Translations under genes and position numbers: made by a program | Assembly (NCBI RefSeq): GCF_002419965.1 | Contig: NZ_DIHC01000008.1 | Location: forward strand, 1 to 19,589 | DNA from: Pseudomonas sp. UBA5706 | GTDB lineage: Bacteria; Pseudomonadota; Gammaproteobacteria; Pseudomonadales; Pseudomonadaceae | Reading direction: 5' to 3' | DNA: 19,589 nucleotides | In this document: positions 12,445 through 18,128 of the stretch, piece by piece | Numbering within the stretch: the first letter of the stretch is position 1 | How the letters are laid out: each line of letters begins with the position of its first letter | The notes under the pieces: model-generated | What the model saw: only the letters and a program-made list of their open reading frames with translations | What the model was told of the DNA's origin: nothing | Databases searched by the model: none

Positions 12445-13042
12445 CGTTATTCCTCCGTTTGATTTCCCGTCTGGCCCTGTCTCCAAGGCCAGCCAGTGAA
12501 ACCTTGTCGCGCTACACCGCCGATGGCTTCGCGCTGCGGCTTGTTCGGCCTTGAGCTTCCCTGTTCACGGCGCCTATATCGGCTTCGGCATCGTGGTCAT
12601 GGGGTCAGGTATTCGCTACACGACTGCCAACTGCAGCTCGGCGGCCTACTGGGTAGGGCAGTTCGTCGTGGGTTGCCGGTCCGTTTACCGACTGGTCTTA
12701 CTGGGGCATTGGCTGGGTCCTCCTATGGTGTTTGTTCCGCTCCATGCGTTTTGCCGGATTCATATCTCTGCCCAGGTCACACATTTCGTGATCGGTGTTC
12801 TTCCCAGGTGGCTGCATGGTTTGGCGTACTCGCGATGTGGCGAGTACGGCAGCTATCCAGAGGCTGCGTGGGCGACGGTTTAGCTTTTTCCGACCCGGTG
12901 GGTACGTCGCAGTGGTCACGTCTGGTTTTTAAAGAGCGGCGGGGCGCCGCCCCTTCGCCGTTTTGCCGCTGGCGATGGAGGAAATATAGGCTAGCCTTTA
13001 TTTGCAGTCAACAGGTATGCCTTTATTTTTTAATCTGTACAG
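12445..13042. other. About 600 bp with only doubtful ORFs
   Basis: Two hydrophobic or basic ORFs compete. Rightward 12551-12883 (TTG start, no ribosome site) has the best codon pattern in its first half and reads like a membrane protein (AYIGFGIVVMGSGIRY), with the frame open upstream to 12500 but no ATG. Leftward 12698-12919 (GTG start) is rich in Arg and Pro. On the same leftward strand an AGGAGG lies eight bases before ATGCCCCAGTAA; in phase beyond that TAA the frame continues 31 codons (DQSVNGPATHDELPYPVGRR...). A GC-rich inverted repeat, GGGGC/GCCCC, lies near 12940-12952. I cannot name a gene here; decay is likely. Confidence 0.4.
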
Positions 13043-13065
13043 AAAAAAGCCCGCACAGGGCGGGC
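13043..13065 (-). terminator. Rho-independent terminator after the 83-residue gene
   Basis: GCCCGC (13049-13054) and GCGGGC (13060-13065) pair around ACAGG. On the minus strand the stem is followed by six T. It lies 17 bases after the stop of the gene at 13082 and makes that gene a single-gene unit. Confidence 0.9.
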
Positions 13066-13081
13066 AAATAGGAATTCGATA

Positions 13082-13333
13082 TCAGTCTTCTTTGGGAACG
13101 GTCCAGAAGAGCTGCACGTTACCGTCGTCGCGGTGGGCGACAGTCACGTTGTCGTTCTCGGCAATCTCGTCCAGCAATTGGTCCCAATCTTCGGGCCTGT
13201 CAGTAGGTAATCGCTCCAGCAGCGCCGATTTTTCTTTCTGCGCCCTGGGGGAGTTGATGATTGCCTGCACGCGCATGCCGAGCATGCCATAGGTGGTCTG
13301 AGCTGCCGGGGGAATCGAGTTTGCCTTAGCCAT
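13082..13333 (-). CDS. Small hypothetical protein under a LexA-like box
   Basis: An 83-residue protein with GGAGG six bases before the ATG. The N-terminal half is basic and helical (GMLGMRVQAIINSPRAQKEK), the C-terminal half acidic, ending in a beta hairpin (NDNVTVAHRDDGNVQLFWTV). Upstream is a near-perfect LexA-type box; downstream is a strong terminator, so it is an independent SOS-type unit next to the immunity region. Small LexA-controlled proteins in this position include antirepressors (Tum of phage 186, GfoA/GftA of Gifsy phages) and DinI-like proteins. I see no sequence match to either, so the role is inferred from position and control only. Confidence 0.85.
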   Translation of the reverse strand: MAKANSIPPAAQTTYGMLGMRVQAIINSPRAQKEKSALLERLPTDRPEDWDQLLDEIAENDNVTVAHRDDGNVQLFWTVPKED

Positions 13334-13347
13334 TGTGTACCTCCGAT

Positions 13348-13367
13348 TACTGTATGGATATACACTA
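13348..13367. promoter_or_regulatory. LexA-type SOS box
   Basis: The sequence TACTGTATGGATATACACTA matches the gamma-proteobacterial SOS box, CTGT-N8-ACAG with a TA-rich centre, at all positions but one: the right half ends ACAC instead of ACAG. It lies 15 bases upstream of the ATG of the gene at 13082-13333, in its promoter region. LexA binding is inferred. Confidence 0.7.
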
Positions 13368-13431
13368 TTTTATCGTAGGAAGAATCGCAACACGGAAGGA
13401 GTACAAATGTGCTCTTTTGGCGGACGGGCGC

Positions 13432-13455
13432 AAAAAAGCCCGCGCTGGGCGGGCT
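13432..13455 (-). terminator. Rho-independent terminator after the 309-codon gene
   Basis: AGCCCGC (13437-13443) and GCGGGCT (13449-13455) form a seven-pair stem. On the minus strand it is followed by TTTTTTG. It lies just after the stop at 13464 and ends the repressor-side transcript before the SOS-box gene. Confidence 0.9.
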
Positions 13456-13463
13456 GCTAGCGA

Positions 13464-14393
13464 TCACTGTCTTGTAGAAATTGGCAACGTCAGCTGAACG
13501 CCTGCTCGTCGATGCTCTATCACCTGAATAACCTCCTGCTCGGCTTTCAGCTGCTCACCTACCATGCTTTTCTTTTCTCGAAGCATAACCTTCAGCAAGT
13601 CACCTTTCCCGAATCTGGTTTCGCCCAATTCAACTTCCCGCAGAAAGTTTTCGTCTGAAATAGTGGCGTAGAACGTCGATGACCCGTCGAAAAATCGCCA
13701 TTTGTTATCGCCTCGAAAAGCCACATTCACAAGCTGTAGGCTCGCGATCCGGTCATTCTCTTCGAGGCGCTCCTCTTCCTGTTCCGGTGCGATGAAATTA
13801 TCAGCCTCTGTTTCAGATACCGCAGCGAAATCGCCTTGTGGCTCGCGTACTGCAAAATAATCCACGCCTGGGCGTTGAAGAGGCTTATGGACCACATCCT
13901 GGAACGCTTTTCGCAATCTCCAGTTCCTGAATAGAGACAGAACCTTCTCTTCGGTTTCGAAATGGTCCGTATCGCAAAATACGCGTACCACGCCATCGCT
14001 CATTATTTCGACGTTGGTGATCTTGCGGTTGCGCACCCATTTAATAAGCTGGAACACCCCTTTCGTGGTCGTGCCAGTCAAACCTAGGATGGTGACTAAA
14101 TTAAGCGCTGCGGTAACAGGGTTACCTGCGAAGAGGTCTTGTGCTTGCTGGATGAGGCTCTGGGTAACGCCAAGATCGATGGCAAAGCATCCAGTCTTGA
14201 ATGACCCTTTCACGCTGACAGATACCTTAGACCTGCCCTCGTTAAGGGTCGCATTGGCCTCCTCGAATAAATCTCCGAGAGCGAGCAACGCTGGGGCGAG
14301 ATCGCGCACTTCCATCTCATGAGATTGAAGTGCGGGTCCGTCATAAACAATTTGTAAGGAGGTTTTGCTCATGTCTTCCATTGTTGCTTCCAT
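13464..14393 (-). CDS. Conserved prophage protein of unknown function next to the repressor
   Basis: A protein of up to 309 residues. The start is uncertain: ATGs at 14393, 14381 (GGAAG five bases upstream) and 14372 (MSKTSLQIVYDGPALQSHEM) are all possible, and the last fits the usual start of relatives I remember. Residues 28-50 read EVRDLAPALLALGDLFEEAN, residues 91-118 are hydrophobic (NPVTAALNLVTILGLTG) and could insert in the membrane, and the C-terminal 100 residues look like a beta-rich domain (NKWRFFDGSSTFYATISDE, then FGKGDLLKVML). Similar proteins are scattered beside repressors and in islands of many bacteria. It is probably expressed in the lysogen with the repressor, so an exclusion or defence role is a reasonable guess but unproven. 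Confidence 0.8.
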   Translation of the reverse strand: MEATMEDMSKTSLQIVYDGPALQSHEMEVRDLAPALLALGDLFEEANATLNEGRSKVSVSVKGSFKTGCFAIDLGVTQSLIQQAQDLFAGNPVTAALNLVTILGLTGTTTKGVFQLIKWVRNRKITNVEIMSDGVVRVFCDTDHFETEEKVLSLFRNWRLRKAFQDVVHKPLQRPGVDYFAVREPQGDFAAVSETEADNFIAPEQEEERLEENDRIASLQLVNVAFRGDNKWRFFDGSSTFYATISDENFLREVELGETRFGKGDLLKVMLREKKSMVGEQLKAEQEVIQVIEHRRAGVQLTLPISTRQ

Positions 14394-14450
14394 GCCAGAC
14401 TCTGTCTATTTGCGTAGCTGTCAATAAGATAGCCGGACGTCGCGAACACC

Positions 14451-15098
14451 CTAAATCCGGCCTAGCACCTTGCTGGGGCCAAGGATGGCGCCGACGTAAT
14501 GAATCGTCTGTATCTGAGTCCAAGGGATCGTTACGCGCTCGTATGCTGCGTTGATCGACATCAGGCTCACGCCCTCATCGTTCTGAAACAGCAACTCCTT
14601 GACCATACTCTGATCGTCAACGGTGGTGACCATCACGTACTCGCCAGGAACCAGCCGGTGATTTGGCTCACACACGGCGACCCAGCCACTGCGGATCGCT
14701 GGCGCCATCGAATCACCGCGGAGCAGCAGGGCGTAGGCGTCGGTATCGCGCGACCAAGTCTCAACCCAACCTCCTGCATCCTCTAAGCCTACCCAGTGCC
14801 CGTCCGGCCCCATCTGCGCAGTGCCCATGATGTCGATCCTTCGAGCGTCTGTGGTTATAGGCGGGCCAGGCTCGACGTTGGATTTATCACCGGCCAGCAT
14901 CGACCCCGTACCTTCGGACAGCCAGACGGGGCTGACTTGAAGGATGGTCGCAAGCTTCACAAGGTATCCACTCGTTCTGGTCAGCCCGCGCTCAATTTCC
15001 GAGACTGATGCCTGCTTTATACCCGCGCGCTCTGCAAGCTCCGACTGGGTCAAGTTGCCGTGTTTGCGGGCCTGCTTCAAACGATCTTTAAGTTCCAT
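14451..15098 (-). CDS. cI: CI-like S24 phage repressor
   Basis: A 215-residue repressor. Residues 4-60 are a Cro/C1-type helix-turn-helix (LTQSELAERAGIKQASVSEI). The C-terminal S24 fold has the serine in LRGDSMAPA (Ser130) and the lysine in SMVKELLF (Lys167), 37 residues apart as in LexA. The cleavage site expected about 35 residues before the serine reads GTAQMGPDG, not Ala-Gly or Cys-Gly; the only Ala-Gly (69-70) is too far away. It may therefore not self-cleave in the usual way. I chose the ATG at 15098: it has no ribosome site, but the predicted start of transcription falls on it, giving a leaderless message as for lambda cI from PRM. Upstream ATG codons lie in the operators. Confidence 0.9.
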   Translation of the reverse strand: MELKDRLKQARKHGNLTQSELAERAGIKQASVSEIERGLTRTSGYLVKLATILQVSPVWLSEGTGSMLAGDKSNVEPGPPITTDARRIDIMGTAQMGPDGHWVGLEDAGGWVETWSRDTDAYALLLRGDSMAPAIRSGWVAVCEPNHRLVPGEYVMVTTVDDQSMVKELLFQNDEGVSLMSINAAYERVTIPWTQIQTIHYVGAILGPSKVLGRI

Positions 15099-15105
15099 GC
15101 TCGTG

Positions 15106-15134
15106 ACAATAAAGGCCAACCTTTCGCCTTGCAA
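15106..15134 (-). promoter_or_regulatory. Candidate repressor-maintenance promoter
   Basis: On the minus strand TTGCAA (15134-15129) and TATTGT (15111-15106) are 17 bases apart. Transcription would begin around 15099, at the repressor ATG. The first operator lies in the spacer and overlaps the -10, so its occupation would shut this promoter off. Confidence 0.6.
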
Positions 15135-15172
15135 AAAGGTGTTCCTTTCACCTAGCATACAGGCATCCCTTT
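15111..15172. promoter_or_regulatory. Three repressor/Cro operators
   Basis: Three 14-bp inverted repeats of pattern AAAGG-N4-CCTTT: AAAGGCCAACCTTT (15111-15124), AAAGGTGTTCCTTT (15135-15148) and ACAGGCATCCCTTT (15159-15172, one changed base in the left half). Centres are exactly 24 bp apart each time, so bound dimers would sit on nearly the same face of the helix. The first two are perfect in both half-sites. They cover both divergent promoters, as OR1-3 do in lambda. Confidence 0.85.
15129..15158 (+). promoter_or_regulatory. Candidate early rightward promoter (cro and replication genes)
   Basis: TTGCAA (15129-15134) and TAGCAT (15153-15158) are 18 bases apart, with the middle operator in the spacer and the third operator over the transcription start. 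The same palindromic TTGCAA also serves the leftward promoter. Confidence 0.6.
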
Positions 15173-15188
15173 ATTTGGGCGGAGAGTC

Positions 15189-15398
15189 ATGAAAAATCCA
15201 TTTGAAAAGCTCGTTGAGCACTTTGGTTCGCAGAACGCCACTGCAGCCGCTCTCGGCGTGAAGCAAGGGACTGTCAGTGGTTGGGTTCGCGGTGTTCACG
15301 GGATGGCGGCCGAGGTGGCAATGCGTGCGGAAATCGCTACGAAGGGCGAGATCAAAGCGCGAGACCTCCGACCCTCAATCCCGGGGCATGCCGCGTAG
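15189..15398 (+). CDS. cro: Cro-like regulator (YdaS-type helix-turn-helix)
   Basis: A 69-residue DNA-binding protein divergent from the repressor. The helix-turn-helix spans about residues 13-35: NATAAALGVKQGTVSGWVRG. The pattern is that of the Cro/YdaS group, with a short basic C-terminal tail (EIKARDLRPSIPGHAA). GGAG lies four bases before the ATG. It is the first gene of the rightward early unit and should compete with CI for the three operators, lowering repressor synthesis on the lytic path. The role follows from position and fold; target specificity is not visible. Confidence 0.85.
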   Translation: MKNPFEKLVEHFGSQNATAAALGVKQGTVSGWVRGVHGMAAEVAMRAEIATKGEIKARDLRPSIPGHAA

Positions 15399-15472
15399 GT
15401 CATTACCCGCTAAGCAACATTTTGCAATGCGTGATGGCACGCAGCCACATAAAAAAATTCGAGGTTTTAGGA

Positions 15473-15895
15473 ATGCAGGATTTTCTGAGGGCGTGTGACG
15501 CTACTGTTGAAGAGGCCAACACGAAGAATCTCGCGACTCTGATGAACATGCCTCCAGTGAGCCTGCTTCAGCGCGCGAACGCGAATTACGACGGCGCCTG
15601 GTTCAACGTCAAGCATCTATACGCATTGCTGCTGCACTCCGAGGACATGCGCCCGTTGGCTGCGCTGGCCGGCGAATTCGGCTACGCAATCGTGAAGACG
15701 GCAGAGCCCGTGGCTATCGATATCCATGAGGCACTGGGCAGGGCTGCGCTTGAGTTTGCCGAGGTGACCGTAGAGACGCACACAGCTATGGCTGATGGCC
15801 GGGTTGACCAGGTAGAGCGGCAGCGAATTCTGCGTGAGATCGACCACGCCGAGTACGCGCTGGCGCAGCTGAAAGCTTCAGTGAAGGTGGCCTGA
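15473..15895 (+). CDS. Phage regulatory CII-family protein (CP76-like)
   Basis: A 140-residue protein of the phage regulatory CII type (Cp76 family). It begins MQDFLRACDATVEEANTKNL, followed by a helix-turn-helix-like segment (LATLMNMPPVSLLQRANANY) and a long C-terminal helical region (FAEVTVETHTAMADGRVDQV, then RQRILREIDHAEYALAQL). The ATG at 15473 has GAGG eight bases upstream; the longer frame from 15281 runs through cro and is a shadow. By family it is a transcription regulator acting early after infection on the lysis-lysogeny choice. It lies between cro and the replication genes, where CII sits in lambda. Family assignment is by pattern and length. Confidence 0.75.
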   Translation: MQDFLRACDATVEEANTKNLATLMNMPPVSLLQRANANYDGAWFNVKHLYALLLHSEDMRPLAALAGEFGYAIVKTAEPVAIDIHEALGRAALEFAEVTVETHTAMADGRVDQVERQRILREIDHAEYALAQLKASVKVA

Positions 15896-15896
15896 G

Positions 15897-16334
15897 ATGA
15901 GCTTCAACGACCTGAATTCAAAGCTCACTCCACGCCAGATGGAGATCGCAATCGAGGCGATAGGACGACGCGCGACAGGCACGCCCACTGAGGTGGCGCT
16001 ACAGATTCTTCAAGGGATCGCAGTGCTGGATGGCGGTGGCGCGCCAGCTGTGGCATGGCCCGAAGATTACAGCTCGCTCGACAAGGCGAAATGGCATGCC
16101 GAGCAGGCAAAGCGGTGCCAGGAAACACATGAATGGATCGAGAATCTTAATCGGGAACGTGATGCCCGTTTAAGTGAACACCCTCCATCTCCCAAGCATC
16201 CAGATCAGCCTGAACAGGCTCAATCGCCCGCTCCGGTAAGGCAAGTTCGCGAAGCTCATCATGGAGCACCAGCTGAAGCTGCTCATGAGTCAGGGAAAAA
16301 GCCTGATCAGGGAGCCAGTGATGCTTCTGAATAA
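15897..16334 (+). CDS. Hypothetical protein with low-complexity C-terminus
   Basis: A 145-codon gene one base after the stop of the CII-type gene, with AAGGTGG upstream. Residues 1-85 look ordered and helical (LTPRQMEIAIEAIGRRATGT, then DKAKWHAEQAKRCQETHEWI). From about residue 88 it turns into Pro/Gln/Ala/Glu-rich disorder (PPSPKHPDQPEQAQSPAPV). That tail lies exactly where a convincing gene on the other strand ends (16147-16334), so the tail may be a by-product of a lost stop codon or a tolerated overlap. Function unknown. Confidence 0.65.
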   Translation: MSFNDLNSKLTPRQMEIAIEAIGRRATGTPTEVALQILQGIAVLDGGGAPAVAWPEDYSSLDKAKWHAEQAKRCQETHEWIENLNRERDARLSEHPPSPKHPDQPEQAQSPAPVRQVREAHHGAPAEAAHESGKKPDQGASDASE

Positions 16335-16554
16335 CGTAAAGCTGCGCAGGCCTGATCCCCTCAAGCGGCTCCCATCGAGTTGCGCGGTCCTGCTTTTGCT
16401 CCTCGCAGAAGCAGAACAACAGGTATCCCGGCAAAGCTTTGAGAAGGGCTTTTGCCCGAGCTTCCTGGCTCGCTCGATCTCTGGACTGACCCTCAGCACT
16501 CAAGGCCTTATTGATTCTATCGGACCATTCTTTCGCGTAATTCGCATAGCTCAT
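16147..16554 (-). CDS. Hypothetical protein antisense to the early rightward genes
   Basis: A 135-residue leftward protein with GGAGG eight bases before its ATG. It reads MSYANYAKEWSDRINKALSA, then a region with LPGYLLFCFCEEQKQ and a C-terminal LTHEQLQLVLHDELRELALP. Composition and helix pattern are natural for a real protein. It is the only leftward gene inside the rightward early unit and overlaps the neighbour by 188 bp tail to tail. A 60-bp imperfect hairpin covers its ribosome site and upstream region. It could be expressed in the lysogen, when the rightward promoter is shut. Family not recognised. Confidence 0.7.
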   Translation of the reverse strand: MSYANYAKEWSDRINKALSAEGQSRDRASQEARAKALLKALPGYLLFCFCEEQKQDRATRWEPLEGIRPAQLYVIQKHHWLPDQAFSLTHEQLQLVLHDELRELALPERAIEPVQADLDAWEMEGVHLNGHHVPD

Positions 16555-16555
16555 A

Positions 16556-16615
16556 TGTCCGGCCTCCGTGGCCTTTTCGTGTGGAAGCCAAAAGCTACCA
16601 CGGATGCGCCGGACA
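16556..16615. repeat. Long imperfect inverted repeat (60 bp) upstream of the antisense gene
   Basis: TGTCCGGC (16556-16563) pairs with GCCGGACA (16608-16615), TCCGTGG (16565-16571) with CCACGGA (16598-16604), and TTTT (16574-16577) with AAAA (16590-16593), with a one-base bulge on one side and three on the other. The left arm holds the complement of the ribosome site for the gene at 16554. The rightward strand also encodes a 24-codon ORF, MSGLRGLFVWKPKATTDAPD... (16555-16629), with no ribosome site of note. Confidence 0.65.
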
Positions 16616-16640
16616 CCTACAACGCCTAAATCGCAGGCAC

Positions 16641-16668
16641 AAAAAAGCCGGTGGCTAGACCGGCTTCT
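16641..16668. terminator. Bidirectional-looking terminator hairpin
   Basis: AAGCCGGT (16645-16652) and ACCGGCTT (16659-16666) pair perfectly around GGCTAG. On the minus strand six T follow; on the plus strand only TTCTTC. It lies between the antisense gene and the Rha/KilAC gene, where lambda-like phages carry an early attenuator terminator that antitermination overrides. Confidence 0.75.
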
Positions 16669-16692
16669 TCAACAACACTTGTGAGGCCGATT

Positions 16693-17430
16693 ATGCACAC
16701 CACGACCACCCAGAGCAATACCCCCCTTGATTCGTCAGTTTTGGTAGGGGTAAAAAATATGCCGCGTCAGGTTATGTCGTCACGCGAGATCGCTGACCTG
16801 GTCGGCTCTCGGCACGACAGTGTGAAGCGAACGATTGAACGCCTTGTCGAACGCAAAACCGTACGTATTCCACCAGCGGTGGAATACCTCGACGGTTTGG
16901 GTCGCCCCGCTACGCAATACCAGATTTGCAAGCGCGACAGCTTTGTCATCGTCGCGCAGCTCAGCCCCGAGTTCACGGCAGCGCTGGTTGACCGCTGGAC
17001 CGAGCTTGAATCCCAGCAGATGCCATCGCTGCCCAATTTCTCAAACCCGGCAGCGGCTGCGCGCGCATGGGCTGAACAGTTTGAACTGCAACAGGCTGCC
17101 GCTCAGGAACTGCGCATTGCAGCCCCCAAGGTGGCTTTCGTTGACCAGTACGTCGAGGCCGGTGGCTCCATGAGCTTTCGTCAGGTGGCGAAATTGCTGA
17201 ACGCCAAGGAGCGGAACTTCCGGCAAATGCTGCTCGACCGGGGCGTCATGTACTACCTGGGCGGCGTGCTTACCCCTACCAGCCAGCATCAAGCGGCCAA
17301 ACGATTCGAACTCAAAACCGGCACCAGTGAAACCAACGGCCACGCATTCGCTCAAGCGCGGTTCACCGCCAAGGGCGTGCAGTGGATCGCAAGCGTTTGG
17401 GCCGCGTATCAGCTGGAGCAAAGTAATTGA
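16693..17430 (+). CDS. Rha-family / KilAC-domain regulatory protein
   Basis: A 245-residue two-part protein. The N-terminal half is of the Rha type: QVMSSREIADLVGSRHDSVK near residues 22-41, then QICKRDSFVIVAQLSPEFTA and VDRWTELE. The C-terminal half from about residue 137 is a KilA-C/ANT-like domain (VEAGGSMSFRQVAKLLNAKE, then FRQMLLDRGVMYYLGGVLTP), found in phage antirepressors. GTGAGG lies six bases before the ATG at 16693; the upstream extension covers the terminator and is rejected. It probably binds DNA and alters lysogeny control or host genes; the exact target is unknown. Its end overlaps the start of the initiator gene. Confidence 0.85.
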   Translation: MHTTTTQSNTPLDSSVLVGVKNMPRQVMSSREIADLVGSRHDSVKRTIERLVERKTVRIPPAVEYLDGLGRPATQYQICKRDSFVIVAQLSPEFTAALVDRWTELESQQMPSLPNFSNPAAAARAWAEQFELQQAAAQELRIAAPKVAFVDQYVEAGGSMSFRQVAKLLNAKERNFRQMLLDRGVMYYLGGVLTPTSQHQAAKRFELKTGTSETNGHAFAQARFTAKGVQWIASVWAAYQLEQSN

Positions 17431-18128
17431 GCACCATTATCATGAGCGCCTGCTGGCCGCTGCAAGGCATGAGCGGGCCGCAGAAGGCTGTCCTGATCTC
17501 GTTGGCCGACAACGCTAACGACGAGGGCGTGTGCTGGCCGTCCGTGGCTCGTATTGCCCAGCGCACGTGCCTGGGCGAGCGCACCGTTCAGGCGGCAATC
17601 AAATGGCTTACCCAAGTCGGTCTGCTGGCAATCCGTGAGCGTATGGGTCGCTCGACAATGTACACCCTGACCCCCGCAGCTTACGCACCCCCGCAGGAGG
17701 TGCACCCCGCAGCAGCCGCACCACCACCTCCGCAGCAGCCGCACCCCACCCCCGCAGCAGCCGCACCCAGAACCGTAATAGAACCATCAAGTGAACCGTC
17801 ACAGGATGGCAATCGCGTTCCGCGATCACCGTCATGCCCGGTGCAGGACATCGTTGATCTGTTCAACAAACTCCTGTCACCAGCGTTGCCGCAAGTGGTT
17901 CTGGTCTCAGAAGACCGCAAGAAGAGAATCCGCGCTCGCTGGAACGAGAGCCAGGTGCACCAGAGCCTGGATTTCTGGACGGAATACTTCGCCACCGTCG
18001 CTCAGTCGGAATTTCTCATGGGCCGATCTGCTGGTAAAAACGGCTCAACGCCGTTCCGGGCGTCTTTCGACTGGCTGATTGCCCCGAGCAACTTCGTGAA
18101 GGTGGTGGAGGGCAACTACAGTGCGTGA
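17427..18128 (+). CDS. Phage replication initiator (helix-turn-helix, O-like)
   Basis: A 233-residue protein with a winged-helix N-terminus: KAVLISLADNANDEGVCWPS, then SVARIAQRTCLGERTVQAAI and GLLAIRERMGRSTMYTL (residues 20-82), the pattern of phage replication proteins that resemble lambda O. Residues 83-115 are a Pro/Ala/Gln/His-rich linker made by five DNA repeats. The C-terminal half (DIVDLFNKLLSPALPQVV, then RARWNESQVHQSLDFWTEYF) probably contacts the helicase. The start is TTG at 17427 with GGAG eight bases upstream; ATG at 17442 lacks a site. It overlaps the Rha gene by four bases and dnaB by eight, so the three are co-translated. Confidence 0.85.
   Translation: MSTIIMSACWPLQGMSGPQKAVLISLADNANDEGVCWPSVARIAQRTCLGERTVQAAIKWLTQVGLLAIRERMGRSTMYTLTPAAYAPPQEVHPAAAAPPPPQQPHPTPAAAAPRTVIEPSSEPSQDGNRVPRSPSCPVQDIVDLFNKLLSPALPQVVLVSEDRKKRIRARWNESQVHQSLDFWTEYFATVAQSEFLMGRSAGKNGSTPFRASFDWLIAPSNFVKVVEGNYSA
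17674..17767. repeat. Five iteron-like 16-bp repeats, candidate replication origin
   Basis: Unit CCGCAGCAGCCGCACC occurs exactly at 17707, 17730 and 17752. Two degenerate copies precede it: CCGCAGCTTACGCACC at 17674 and CCGCAGGAGGTGCACC at 17691. All lie inside the initiator gene, in the same place as the iterons of lambda ori inside gene O. The later copies are 22-23 bp apart, about two helical turns. The following 60 bp are less GC-rich. A simple repeated protein linker is the alternative. Confidence 0.6.

Noticed and set aside
8931..13042. Stop-codon recoding (three natural-looking frames interrupted by TAA or TAG)
   Set aside because: Neighbouring genes use TAA, TAG and TGA as normal ends with tight junctions, so isolated mutations or chance explain the cases better.
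12496..13071. 191-codon rightward frame
   Set aside because: Arg/Cys/Leu-rich, runs through a GC-rich hairpin and a leftward terminator, and has no ribosome site.
16555..16629. 24-codon rightward ORF in the 60-bp hairpin
   Set aside because: No useful ribosome site and the DNA is explained by the inverted repeat. Recorded in the hairpin entry, not called as a gene.
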